A DNA stretch of 5,857 bases from Aquabacterium sp. (GCA_030654555.1 JAURXG010000063.1:1-5857), one strand, 5' to 3'; positions 1 through 5,857 are shown, counted from the stretch's first letter. The notes: generated by a model not told the origin, from the letters alone. Numbers and translations are program-made.

Positions 1-1516
1 CAGGGGCCCAACTTGCCGGGATCGCGGCCGCGGGGCTTTCTGCGTTCTGGTCAATCTGTTTCTCTGCGCCCGCAACGAGCTCGGCACCGAGCGTTTCCGA
101 TTCGACAATGCCTGGCCCGGACGCATGGGCCCGCGGGGCGGCGTGGCCCCCGAGATGCGAGGGGCCCGCGTCTTCGTGGAACTCGGCGTCGCCCTTGAAC
201 ATGCCCAGCAGGTGCTCTTCCAGGCCCATCATCAGCGGATGCACCCAGGTGTCGAACAGCACGTTGGCGCCTTCGAGGCCCATCTGCGGCGAGTAGCGCG
301 CCGGAAAGTCCTGCACATGCACCGGCGCCGAGATCACCGCGCAGGGGATGCCCAGGCGCTTGGCGATGTGGCGCTCCATCTGCGTGCCCAGCACCAGCTC
401 GGGCTGGGCCTCGGCGATGGCCGCCTCGACCTCGAGGTAGTCGTCGCTGATCAGCGGCTCGACGCCGTACAGCTTGGCGGCATCCCTTACGTCGCGGGCG
501 AACTCGCGGCTGTAGGTGCCCAGGCCCACCACCGTGAAGCCCAGCTCGTGCGCGGCCACGCGCGCCGCGGCCACCGCATGGCTGGCATCGCCGAACACGA
601 ACACCCGCTTGCCGGTGAGGTAGGTGGAGTCGACCGAGCGTGCGTACCAGGGCGCGCGGGTGCCACCCTCGCCGCGGTCGGCGTGCATCTCGGCCAGCAG
701 CGGCGCGGCGTCCACGCCGGCCAGCGCCGCCACCTCGGCGATGAAGTCGCGCGTGGCGCCCATGCCGATCGGCACCACACGGGTGTGCGGCTGGCCATGC
801 GTGCGCTGCAGCCAGGCCGCGGCGGTGCCGGCGATCTCGGGGTACAGCAGCACGTTGAAATCGGCCTCGTGCAGGCGGCGCAGATCGGCCACCGAGGCGC
901 CCTGCGGCGCGATGACCGCCACGTCGACACCGAGGCGGGCCAGCAGGCGGGTGACCTCGGTCACGTCGTCGCGGTGGCGAAAGCCCAGTGCGGTGGGGCC
1001 CAGCAGGTTGCAGCGCGGGCGCTGGCCGGCCGGGCGGGTGTGCGGGCGAACGGGGCGCTCGGCGCGCTGCGCCGGGGCCGGGCACAGGTGGCGCACCAGC
1101 TGGTAGAAGGTCTCGGCGGCGCCCCAGTTCTCCTTGCGCTGGTAGCTGGGCAGCTCCAGCGGCACCACCGGCAGCGGCAGGGCCAGCGCCTGGGCCAGGC
1201 CGCCCGGGTCGTCCTGGATCAGCTCGGCGGTGCAGGACGAGCCCACCAGCATCGCCGCCGGGGCGAAGCGTTGATAGGCCTCGCGTGCGGCGGTCTTGAA
1301 CAGCTCGGCGGTGTCGCCGCCCAGATCACGCGCCTGGAAGGTGGTGTAGGTGACCGGCGGGCGCCGGTCGCAACGCTGGATCATCGTGAACAGCAGGTCG
1401 GCGTAGGTGTCGCCCTGCGGCGCGTGCAGCACGTAGTGCACGTCGGTCATCGCGGTGGCGATGCGCATCGCGCCGACGTGCGGCGGGCCTTCGTAGGTCC
1501 AGAGCGTGAGTTGCAT
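1..1516 (-). CDS. bchB: Light-independent protochlorophyllide reductase subunit B (BchB), 3'-truncated by the window edge
   Basis: BchB pairs with BchN as the catalytic heterotetramer of dark-operative protochlorophyllide oxidoreductase (DPOR), a nitrogenase-like enzyme that reduces ring D of protochlorophyllide with electrons from BchL. The frame stays open for 505 codons from the ATG at 1514-1516 to the left edge, with no stop. The N-terminus MQLTLWTYEGPPHVGAMRIA is typical of the family. Asp36, in APQGDTYADLLF, sits exactly at the position known as the unusual aspartate ligand of the DPOR [4Fe-4S] cluster. GSSCTAEL (Cys95) and GPTALGFRHRDD follow. Asp296 in RSVDSTYLTGK probably matches the catalytic Asp274 of Rhodobacter capsulatus. 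After HPLMMGLEEHLLGMF (426-440) comes a low-complexity linker of about 60 residues to Trp503. The conserved last domain (W...IPFFVRGKARRNTE in homologues), roughly 50 residues, is missing. AAAGG, overlapping the bchN stop, is the likely ribosome binding site, 9 nt upstream. It is the third gene of a bchFNB operon. Confidence 0.96.
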   Translation of the reverse strand, partial: MQLTLWTYEGPPHVGAMRIATAMTDVHYVLHAPQGDTYADLLFTMIQRCDRRPPVTYTTFQARDLGGDTAELFKTAAREAYQRFAPAAMLVGSSCTAELIQDDPGGLAQALALPLPVVPLELPSYQRKENWGAAETFYQLVRHLCPAPAQRAERPVRPHTRPAGQRPRCNLLGPTALGFRHRDDVTEVTRLLARLGVDVAVIAPQGASVADLRRLHEADFNVLLYPEIAGTAAAWLQRTHGQPHTRVVPIGMGATRDFIAEVAALAGVDAAPLLAEMHADRGEGGTRAPWYARSVDSTYLTGKRVFVFGDASHAVAAARVAAHELGFTVVGLGTYSREFARDVRDAAKLYGVEPLISDDYLEVEAAIAEAQPELVLGTQMERHIAKRLGIPCAVISAPVHVQDFPARYSPQMGLEGANVLFDTWVHPLMMGLEEHLLGMFKGDAEFHEDAGPSHLGGHAAPRAHASGPGIVESETLGAELVAGAEKQIDQNAESPAAAIPASWAP

Positions 1517-1529
1517 GGCCCGGAACCTT

Positions 1530-2825
1530 TCAGGCGGCAGCCGCCAGCGCCAGCTTGTGGCGGCGCAGCAGCGGGCGGGCGAACAGCTCGGCCAGGTCGC
1601 CGGCCTGGTCGAAGCCCTGGATCGGGCTGAACACCAGCTCGATCGACCACTTGGTGGTCAGGCCTTCGGCCTCCAGCGGATTGGCCAGGCCCAGGCCGCA
1701 GACCACCAGGTCGGGCGCCAGCGCGCGGCAGCGTTCGAGCTGGCGGTCGACATCCTGGCCTTCGGACAGCGTGGTGCCCGCCGGCAGCAGCGCCAGCTCG
1801 GCGGCCAGGTGGGCGCGGTGCAGGTAGGGCGTGCCGACCTCGGTGAGCTGCATGCCCATCTCGCGCGACAGAAAGCGCGCCAGCGGCAGCTCGAGCTGTG
1901 AATCGGGGAACAAGAAGAGGCGCTGCCCGCCCAGCCGCGCGCGGTGCGCGGCGGTGGCCTGCAGCGCGCGGGCCCGGGCCGGCGCGATGACCTGCTCGAA
2001 CAGCGCGGGCTCGACGCCGAAGGCGCTGGCCGCGGCCTGCAGCCAGGCCTGCGTGCCCTCGGCGCCCAGCGGAAACGGCGCCACCAGGCGCTGCGCGCCG
2101 CGCGCTTCCAGTGCCCGCGCGGTGTCGGCCAGGAAGGGCTGCGCCAGCAGCAGCCGGGTGTGGGGGCCCACCGCCGGCAGCGCACCGGCGCGGCGCGGCG
2201 GGAAGAACTGCACCGTACCCAACCCCATCGCCGTGAAGAGGCGGCGGAACTGGTCTTCGACCACGTCGGCCAGCACGCCGGCCACCAGCAGCGTGGGCGG
2301 CGCGTCGGCGGCGGCCGCCGGCATCTCGGGCACCAGCGCGGCCAGGCAGGCGTCTTCGCCCTGGGTGAAGGTGGTCTCGATGCCGCTGCCCGAATAGCTG
2401 AGCACCCGCACCTTCGGCAGGTGCCGGGCCGACAGGCGCTGCGCGGCGCGCGACAGGTCGAGCTTGATCACCTCGGACGGGCAGGAGCCCACCAGGAACA
2501 GCAGCTTGATCTCGGGCCGGCGCGCCAGCAGCTGCTGCACCACGCGGTCGAGCTCGTCCTGCGCGTCGGCCAGGCCGGCCAGGTCGCGCTCGTCGATGAT
2601 GGCGGTGGCGAAGCGCGGCTCGGCGAAGATCATCACCCCGGCGGCCGACTGCAGCAGGTGCGCACAGGTGCGTGAACCCACCACCAGGAAGAACGCGTCC
2701 TGGATCTTGCGGTGCAGCCAGACGATGCCGGTGAGGCCGCAGAACACCTCGCGCTGGCCGCGCTCGCGCAGCACCGGGGCGTCGCTGCAGCCGGCGTCGG
2801 GCTGGATGGCGATGACCGCGCTCAC
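1530..2825 (-). CDS. bchN: Light-independent protochlorophyllide reductase subunit N (BchN)
   Basis: This is the N subunit of DPOR, which with BchB binds protochlorophyllide and the catalytic [4Fe-4S] cluster. The product has 431 residues, in line with family members of about 420-430. The three cluster cysteines are visible: Cys29 (REVFCGLTGIVWLHRKIQD), Cys54 (VGSRTCAHLLQSA) and Cys115 (FLVGSCPSEVIK). They are each offset by exactly +3 from Cys26, Cys51 and Cys112 of the R. capsulatus protein. With Asp36 of the neighbouring BchB this gives the full 3Cys/1Asp set. Other family blocks are SYSGSGIETTFTQGED and, near the C-terminus, GLGLANPLEAEGLTTKWSIE. The start is a GTG at 2823-2825, chosen because GGAGGG lies 7 nt upstream and the length fits; no better in-frame start is seen. 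The stop lies 13 nt before bchB and the start 58 nt after bchF, so co-transcription is likely. It appears intact. Confidence 0.97.
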   Translation of the reverse strand: MSAVIAIQPDAGCSDAPVLRERGQREVFCGLTGIVWLHRKIQDAFFLVVGSRTCAHLLQSAAGVMIFAEPRFATAIIDERDLAGLADAQDELDRVVQQLLARRPEIKLLFLVGSCPSEVIKLDLSRAAQRLSARHLPKVRVLSYSGSGIETTFTQGEDACLAALVPEMPAAAADAPPTLLVAGVLADVVEDQFRRLFTAMGLGTVQFFPPRRAGALPAVGPHTRLLLAQPFLADTARALEARGAQRLVAPFPLGAEGTQAWLQAAASAFGVEPALFEQVIAPARARALQATAAHRARLGGQRLFLFPDSQLELPLARFLSREMGMQLTEVGTPYLHRAHLAAELALLPAGTTLSEGQDVDRQLERCRALAPDLVVCGLGLANPLEAEGLTTKWSIELVFSPIQGFDQAGDLAELFARPLLRRHKLALAAAA

Positions 2826-2831
2826 GGGACA

Positions 2832-2838
2832 ACCCTCC
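2832..2838 (-). promoter_or_regulatory. Ribosome binding site deciding the GTG start of bchN
   Basis: On the minus strand GGAGGG stands about 7 nt before the GTG at 2825. It fixes the start of bchN, where no ATG is available. Confidence 0.7.
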
Positions 2839-2883
2839 GCGCTGCGCGCTCCGGGATGAGCGCTCTGGAGCGGCCACGCGCGC

Positions 2884-3390
2884 TCATGCCGCCGACTCCA
2901 GCCGCGCCATGCGCAGCTTCCAGACGAACTGCCCGGCGTTGATCAGGTAGGCGGCATAGGCGGCCAGCGCCAGCAGCATCAGGCCGCGGGCGTCCAGCGC
3001 CTGGGTGAACAGCGCCGCCAGGTAGGCGGTGTGCAGCGCCAGCACCCCCATGCTGAACACGTCCTCCCAGTAGAAGGCGGGGGCGAACAGCCACTGGCCG
3101 AACACCACCTTCTCCCAGATGCTGCCGGTGACCATGATGGTGTAGAGCAGCATCGTCTTGACCACCACCGAGACCGTGGCCGCCTCCAGGCCCTGGCCGG
3201 TGACGAGGTAGCGCAGCACCAGCCCCAGGCTGACGGCGAACACCACGAACTGCAAGGGGGCCAGCAGACCCTGCACCCCTGTCCAGCGGGTGGCATCCCG
3301 GCGCCGGCGCTGCTCGGGCGTGTACAGCGGCAAACGGGCTGCGGCCGCCATCGTGGCGTGCCGGGGAGGACTGGTCCGGAGACTGGGCAT
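2884..3390 (-). CDS. bchF: 3-vinyl bacteriochlorophyllide hydratase (BchF)
   Basis: BchF adds water to the C3 vinyl group of (bacterio)chlorophyllide to give the 3-hydroxyethyl form, a step specific to bacteriochlorophyll a. The 168-residue frame matches the small membrane protein family in length. Recognised blocks are LYTPEQRRRRDATRW (22-36), QGLLAPLQFVVF, VVVKTMLLYTIMVTGSIWEK (75-94) and FAPAFYWEDVFSM (102-114), then a tail ending in KLRMARL. About four hydrophobic segments lie near 39-62, 70-90, 111-130 and 136-156. The start is uncertain. The longest frame begins at the ATG at 3388-3390, with an in-frame TAG just upstream at 3400-3402. A second ATG at 3349-3351 (Met14) leaves eight residues before LYTPEQ. 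The promoter I see would start transcription at about 3390, which favours the inner ATG; neither start has a clear Shine-Dalgarno sequence. It is the first gene of the bchFNB unit. Confidence 0.95.
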   Translation of the reverse strand: MPSLRTSPPRHATMAAAARLPLYTPEQRRRRDATRWTGVQGLLAPLQFVVFAVSLGLVLRYLVTGQGLEAATVSVVVKTMLLYTIMVTGSIWEKVVFGQWLFAPAFYWEDVFSMGVLALHTAYLAALFTQALDARGLMLLALAAYAAYLINAGQFVWKLRMARLESAA

Positions 3391-3396
3391 GGCGCA

Positions 3397-3425
3397 AATC
3401 TAGAACGCGCCTCGCAAAGTGTCAA
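3397..3425 (-). promoter_or_regulatory. Predicted sigma70-type promoter of bchF
   Basis: On the minus strand, TTGACA (3425-3420, perfect -35) is followed after exactly 17 nt by TAGATT (3402-3397, 4 of 6 matches to the -10 consensus). Transcription would start near 3390, at the first possible bchF ATG. The transcript would therefore be leaderless from that ATG, or have about 40 nt of leader before the inner ATG at 3351. The -35 is also the half-site of the PpsR-like palindrome at 3420-3437, as expected for repression by blocking polymerase. The call rests on sequence match and placement only. Confidence 0.65.
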
Positions 3426-3437
3426 TCAGGGTTGACG
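3420..3437. promoter_or_regulatory. Near-consensus PpsR/CrtJ operator (site 1)
   Basis: The PpsR family consensus is TGT-N12-ACA. Here TGT (3420-3422), N12 and ACG (3435-3437) give one mismatch, within the wider palindrome TGTCAA-N6-TTGACG. The site covers the -35 of the bchF promoter. It lies in the same cluster as ppsR itself, which makes PpsR the obvious candidate ligand. Binding is inferred, not shown. Confidence 0.65.
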
Positions 3438-3453
3438 TCTTTTCAGGTTGACA
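3436..3453. promoter_or_regulatory. Possible second PpsR/CrtJ operator (site 2), overlapping site 1
   Basis: CGT (3436-3438), N12 and ACA (3451-3453) match TGT-N12-ACA with one mismatch. The right half-site TTGACA (3448-3453) is perfect and the left half is weak. It shares 2 bp with site 1. Together the two span 3420-3453, with TGTCAA at the left end, TTGACA at the right end and GACGTC (3434-3439) at the exact centre. The plus-strand TTGACA could also act as a -35 toward ppaA, but no good -10 is found 16-18 nt after it. Confidence 0.45.
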
Positions 3454-3471
3454 TTAACCTTGAGCTGAACT

Positions 3472-3485
3472 CGGTATTGATACCG
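3472..3485. repeat. 14-bp perfect inverted repeat in the ppaA upstream region
   Basis: CGGTAT (3472-3477) and ATACCG (3480-3485) are exact reverse complements around a TG centre. It lies about 140 bp before the ppaA start and 18 bp beyond PpsR-like site 2. The short spacer argues against an RNA hairpin and fits a dimeric regulator site. I do not recognise the regulator. Confidence 0.4.
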
Positions 3486-3615
3486 GCTTGACGCGCTGGG
3501 AGGCGCAACAGACATTCAGCCGGGAATTCATACGAGTGAAAAGACGACCTGACGACTGCACGGGGGACCAGAGCAGCCTGCCGCCGATGCGGCCGCTGCG
3601 GGCCAGGCCCCTGGC

Positions 3616-3621
3616 GAGGAG
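3616..3621 (+). promoter_or_regulatory. Ribosome binding site deciding the GTG start of ppaA
   Basis: GAGGAG lies 6 nt before the GTG at 3628. It is the strongest Shine-Dalgarno sequence on the plus strand here and supports this non-ATG start. Confidence 0.75.
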
Positions 3622-3627
3622 AACGCA

Positions 3628-4557
3628 GTGAATCGAGTGCAACGAGAGTGTTCGCCCCTGGGCGACTCCGCCACCGCGGCCTGGCATCGCGCCGAAGAAG
3701 CCGATTGCTGGACCGAGATGCAGGCCCGGGCGGCGGCCGATGGCCATGCCGCGTGGGCCGCGCTGGCCAGCCAGCGCCCGGCGGTCGAAGAGCGGCTCTC
3801 GCGCCTGGTCGACACCATCGAGCGCGACATCATTCCGCGCCTGGTGCGTGCGCACACCCCTGCGGCGGGTGCGGGCACCCTGGCTCAGGCCCCCACCCGC
3901 GACGAGATGGTGGCCTTCACCGCGGCGGTGATGGGCCGCGACGACGGCGCCATCCAGGCGCAGATCGCGTCGCTGCGTGCCCGCGGCGTGAGCGTGGAGT
4001 CGATCTACGCCGACCTGCTGGCGCCCGCGGCACGCCACCTGGGCGAGCTGTGGGACGACGACCGCTGCCACTTCGCCGATGTCACCGTCGGGCTGGGCCG
4101 CCTGCAGCAGATAATGCGCGGTTTGAGTTCTGCGTTCGGCACCGAGATCGACCCCCCGGTGGGCGGTCGACGGGCGCTGCTGATGCCGGCCCCCGGCGAC
4201 CAGCACACCTTCGGGCTGTCGATGGTGGCCGAATTCTTCGCGCGGGCAGGCTGGGAAGTGGTGGGCGTGATGGACCCGGCGTCGGCCAACTTCGAGGACA
4301 GGGTGAAAAACGAATGGTTCGATCTGGTCGGCATCTCCGCGGGCAGCACCACGCGCCTGGATGGCATGCTGGACTGCATCGGCTCGGTGCGCCGGCTGTC
4401 GCACAACCGCGCGGTGGCGGTGATGGTGGGCGGCCCGCTGTTCATCGTGCACCCGGAGATGGTCGAGCGGGTGGGCGCGGATGGCGTGGCCACCGATGGC
4501 CAGCAGGCACCTGCCCTGGCCGAGCGCCTGCTGGCGCGCCGCATCAAGGGGCTCTGA
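3628..4557 (+). CDS. ppaA: Cobalamin-binding PpsR antirepressor PpaA/AerR
   Basis: PpaA/AerR is a B12-binding regulator that relieves PpsR/CrtJ repression of photosystem genes. The product has 309 residues. Residues 55-170 look like the helical cap of methionine synthase-type B12 proteins, with SIYADLLAPAARHLGELWDDD (Trp142) and HFADVTVGLGRLQ (148-160). From about 180 a Rossmann-like domain begins with RRALLMPAPGDQHTFG. This contains the cobalamin motif D191-x-H193-x-x-G196, so His193 is the likely cobalt ligand. It is followed by LSMVAEFFARAGWEVVG, DLVGISAGST and VMVGGPLF, which match the usual strands of the fold. The start is a GTG at 3628-3630, chosen for GAGGAG (3616-3621) six nt upstream; the frame is open back to a TGA at 3550 without another usable start. 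About 50 N-terminal residues have no clear domain. ppsR follows after 25 bp, so the two probably share a transcript. The family call is firm; the effect on PpsR is from known homologues. Confidence 0.93.
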   Translation: MNRVQRECSPLGDSATAAWHRAEEADCWTEMQARAAADGHAAWAALASQRPAVEERLSRLVDTIERDIIPRLVRAHTPAAGAGTLAQAPTRDEMVAFTAAVMGRDDGAIQAQIASLRARGVSVESIYADLLAPAARHLGELWDDDRCHFADVTVGLGRLQQIMRGLSSAFGTEIDPPVGGRRALLMPAPGDQHTFGLSMVAEFFARAGWEVVGVMDPASANFEDRVKNEWFDLVGISAGSTTRLDGMLDCIGSVRRLSHNRAVAVMVGGPLFIVHPEMVERVGADGVATDGQQAPALAERLLARRIKGL

Positions 4558-4582
4558 CCCGCTGCCCGCGCAGCTTGCACGC

Positions 4583-5857
4583 ATGGCCGGCATGAAGAAG
4601 AAGAAGCCGGTCCCCCCCCGAGTCACCGGCGCCTTCGACCAGCCTGCCGCGAGCCTGGGGCATCTGGATGCGGCCGACATGGCCGCCCTGCTCAGCACCG
4701 CCGCCGACCTGACGCTGGTGCTCGACGCCGAGGGCGTGATCCACGACATGGCCTTCGGCGACGAGGCCCTGGCGCTCGAGCTGAGCGACCCCTGGATCGG
4801 CAAGCGCTGGGTCGACACCGTCAGCGAAGAAAGCCGGCCCAAGGTGGCCGCGCTGCTGGCCGCGCCGCTGGCCGGCGCGATGCGCTGGCGCCAGGTCAAC
4901 CACCCGCTGCCGGCGGGCGGCACGCTGGCGATGAGTTATGCCAGCCGCCTGCTGCCGGCCCAGGGCCGCGTGCCGGCGCGCTGGTTCGCCTTCGGCCGCG
5001 ACCAGCGCGTCACCACCGCGCTGCAACAGCGGCTGGTGGAGGCGCAGCTCTCGGTCGAGCGCGACTACGCGCGCTTTCGCCAGGCCGAGCTGCGCTACCG
5101 GCAGCTGTTCCAGATGGCCGGGGAAGCCGTGCTGGTGGTCGATGCGGCCAGCGGCCGGGTGCTCGAGGCCAATCCGGCCGCGGCCTCGATGATGGGCGTG
5201 GCCGCCGACAAGCTGGTGGGCCAGGCCTTCCCGCTGGGCCTCACGCCCAGCAGCGCGCGGGCCGTGGCCGGCCTGCTGGCCACCGCACGCCGCACCGGCC
5301 GCGCCGAGCCGGTGCATGCCGAGCTGGCCGACAACCGGCTGGCGGTGCAGGTCTCGGCCACGCTGCTGCACCAGGAACAGAGCCACCTGCTGCTGGTGCG
5401 CCTGTCGCGCAGCGACAGCGCGCATGCGCAGGGCAACGGCACCGAATCGGCGCTGCTGCTGCAGCTGGCGCAGGGCGCACCGGACGGCCTGGTGGTCACC
5501 GACCTCGACGGCCTGGTGCTGGCGGCCAATGCCGAGTTCGTCAGCCTCTGCCAGATGGCCGGCGAGGAACAGATGCGCGGCCAGTCGCTGGAGCGCTGGC
5601 TGGGCCGCACCGGGGTCGACCTGGGCGTGCTGGTGTCCAACCTGCGCCAGCGTGGCGCGGTCAAGCTGTTCGCCACCACACTGCGCGGCGAGTTCGGTGC
5701 CAGCACCGAGGTCGAGATCTCGGCCGTCACCGTGACGCCGGCCGACCCGATGCTGCTGGGCTTTACGGTGCGCGACGTCGGCCGCCGCCTGCAGCCCGAG
5801 GCGGCCGCGGCGCAGGCGCTGCCGCGCTCGGTCAACCAGCTCACCGAGCTGGTGGGC
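4583..5857 (+). CDS. ppsR: PpsR/CrtJ photosystem transcriptional repressor, 3'-truncated by the window edge
   Basis: PpsR/CrtJ is the PAS-domain regulator that represses bch, crt and puc genes under oxygen. The frame is open from the ATG at 4583 to the right edge, 425 residues, with no stop. A lysine-rich N-terminus (MAGMKKKK) leads to an N-terminal PAS-like domain (about 28-138, with DLTLVLDAEGVIHD). Next comes a charged, glutamine-bearing helical linker (139-174), then PAS1 (about 175-275, LFQMAGEAVLVVDAASGRVLEANPAA) and PAS2 (about 290-400, APDGLVVTDLDGLVLAANAEF). The segment ending LPRSVNQLTELVG (413-425) is the characteristic lead-in to the Fis-type helix-turn-helix, which lies outside the window with roughly 65 residues. 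The only visible cysteine is Cys323. Two in-frame ATGs, 4583 and 4592, are possible starts; neither has a good Shine-Dalgarno, so coupling to ppaA (25 bp upstream) is plausible. A C8 run lies at 4612-4619. Confidence 0.94.
   Translation, partial: MAGMKKKKPVPPRVTGAFDQPAASLGHLDAADMAALLSTAADLTLVLDAEGVIHDMAFGDEALALELSDPWIGKRWVDTVSEESRPKVAALLAAPLAGAMRWRQVNHPLPAGGTLAMSYASRLLPAQGRVPARWFAFGRDQRVTTALQQRLVEAQLSVERDYARFRQAELRYRQLFQMAGEAVLVVDAASGRVLEANPAAASMMGVAADKLVGQAFPLGLTPSSARAVAGLLATARRTGRAEPVHAELADNRLAVQVSATLLHQEQSHLLLVRLSRSDSAHAQGNGTESALLLQLAQGAPDGLVVTDLDGLVLAANAEFVSLCQMAGEEQMRGQSLERWLGRTGVDLGVLVSNLRQRGAVKLFATTLRGEFGASTEVEISAVTVTPADPMLLGFTVRDVGRRLQPEAAAAQALPRSVNQLTELVG

Larger units (their letters stand above)
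3391..3627. promoter_or_regulatory. Divergent bchF / ppaA intergenic region
   Basis: This 237-bp stretch has no coding signal of its own, and the first part (about 3391-3540) is visibly less GC-rich than the genes on either side. It contains the bchF promoter, the two PpsR-like sites and the 14-bp palindrome. For ppaA no strong promoter stands out. The best candidate is TTGACG (3488-3493) with GACATT (3511-3516) at 17 nt spacing, only a 3-of-6 -10 match, which would give a leader of about 105 nt. The stretch 3540-3627 holds only the ppaA ribosome binding site. Confidence 0.7.

Noticed and set aside
51..1085. Long minus-strand open frame (344 codons) within bchB
   Set aside because: It is a different frame of the same strand as bchB. 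Its product is a low-complexity Arg/Ala/Gly/Pro sequence typical of high-GC shadow frames, while the bchB frame has clear family motifs throughout.
125..1630. 501-codon plus-strand open frame
   Set aside because: It lies antisense to bchB and the 3' end of bchN, has a His/Gly/Arg/Gln-rich composition and no recognisable domain. It arises from the GC-rich codon pattern of the real genes.
2840..2862. Small inverted repeat (GCGCT...AGCGC) in the bchF-bchN gap as a terminator or attenuator
   Set aside because: The arms are only 5 bp with an 8-nt loop and no U-tract follows. Such repeats are expected by chance in very GC-rich DNA, and the genes look co-transcribed.
3477..3493. Possible FNR box around TTGAT (3477-3481)
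   Set aside because: Only the left half TTGAT is present. The expected ATCAA after 4 nt is absent, and the TTGAT is explained by the 14-bp palindrome.
3454..4923. 489-codon minus-strand open frame antisense to ppaA and the start of ppsR
   Set aside because: It overlaps two well-supported plus-strand genes and the intergenic control region, and shows no family motif or credible start context.
1..5857. Mobile elements, tRNA/rRNA genes, CRISPR arrays or an undescribed system
   Set aside because: All coding space is taken by five recognised photosynthesis genes. No spaced direct repeats, transposase motifs or tRNA-like folds were seen on reading both strands.

Overview
The window is a piece of a bacterial photosynthesis gene cluster. 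It holds genes for the dark (light-independent) branch of bacteriochlorophyll a synthesis, bchF, bchN and bchB, on the minus strand. Divergent from them on the plus strand is a two-gene regulatory unit, ppaA (aerR) and ppsR (crtJ). The DNA is very GC-rich, with strong G/C preference at third codon positions. Gene order and protein sequences, compared from memory, fit an anoxygenic purple phototroph, most likely a betaproteobacterium of the Rubrivivax/Roseateles/Leptothrix type. That placement is inference; no search was run.

Layout: positions 1-1516 (minus) are bchB, whose C-terminal end lies beyond the left edge. Positions 1530-2825 (minus) are bchN, and 2884-3390 (minus) are bchF. Positions 3391-3627 are the divergent regulatory region. 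Positions 3628-4557 (plus) are ppaA. Positions 4583-5857 (plus) are ppsR, cut by the right edge before its DNA-binding domain.

How the genes work together: BchN and BchB form the catalytic component of dark-operative protochlorophyllide oxidoreductase, which also needs BchL (not in the window). BchF then hydrates the 3-vinyl group on the way to bacteriochlorophyll a. PpsR is the aerobic repressor of photosystem genes in this family, and PpaA/AerR is its cobalamin-binding antirepressor. The bchF-ppaA intergenic region carries a -35/-10 pair for bchF whose -35 lies inside a near-consensus PpsR palindrome (TGT-N12-ACA type). A second near-consensus site overlaps it, so the structural genes and the regulator's own operon may be under joint PpsR control.

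This is an accessory but known type of region, and I see no undescribed system. The points most worth a second look are the composite operator, an unexplained 14-bp palindrome next to it, the apparent absence of the N-terminal redox cysteine in PpsR, and a C8 tract near the 5' end of ppsR.
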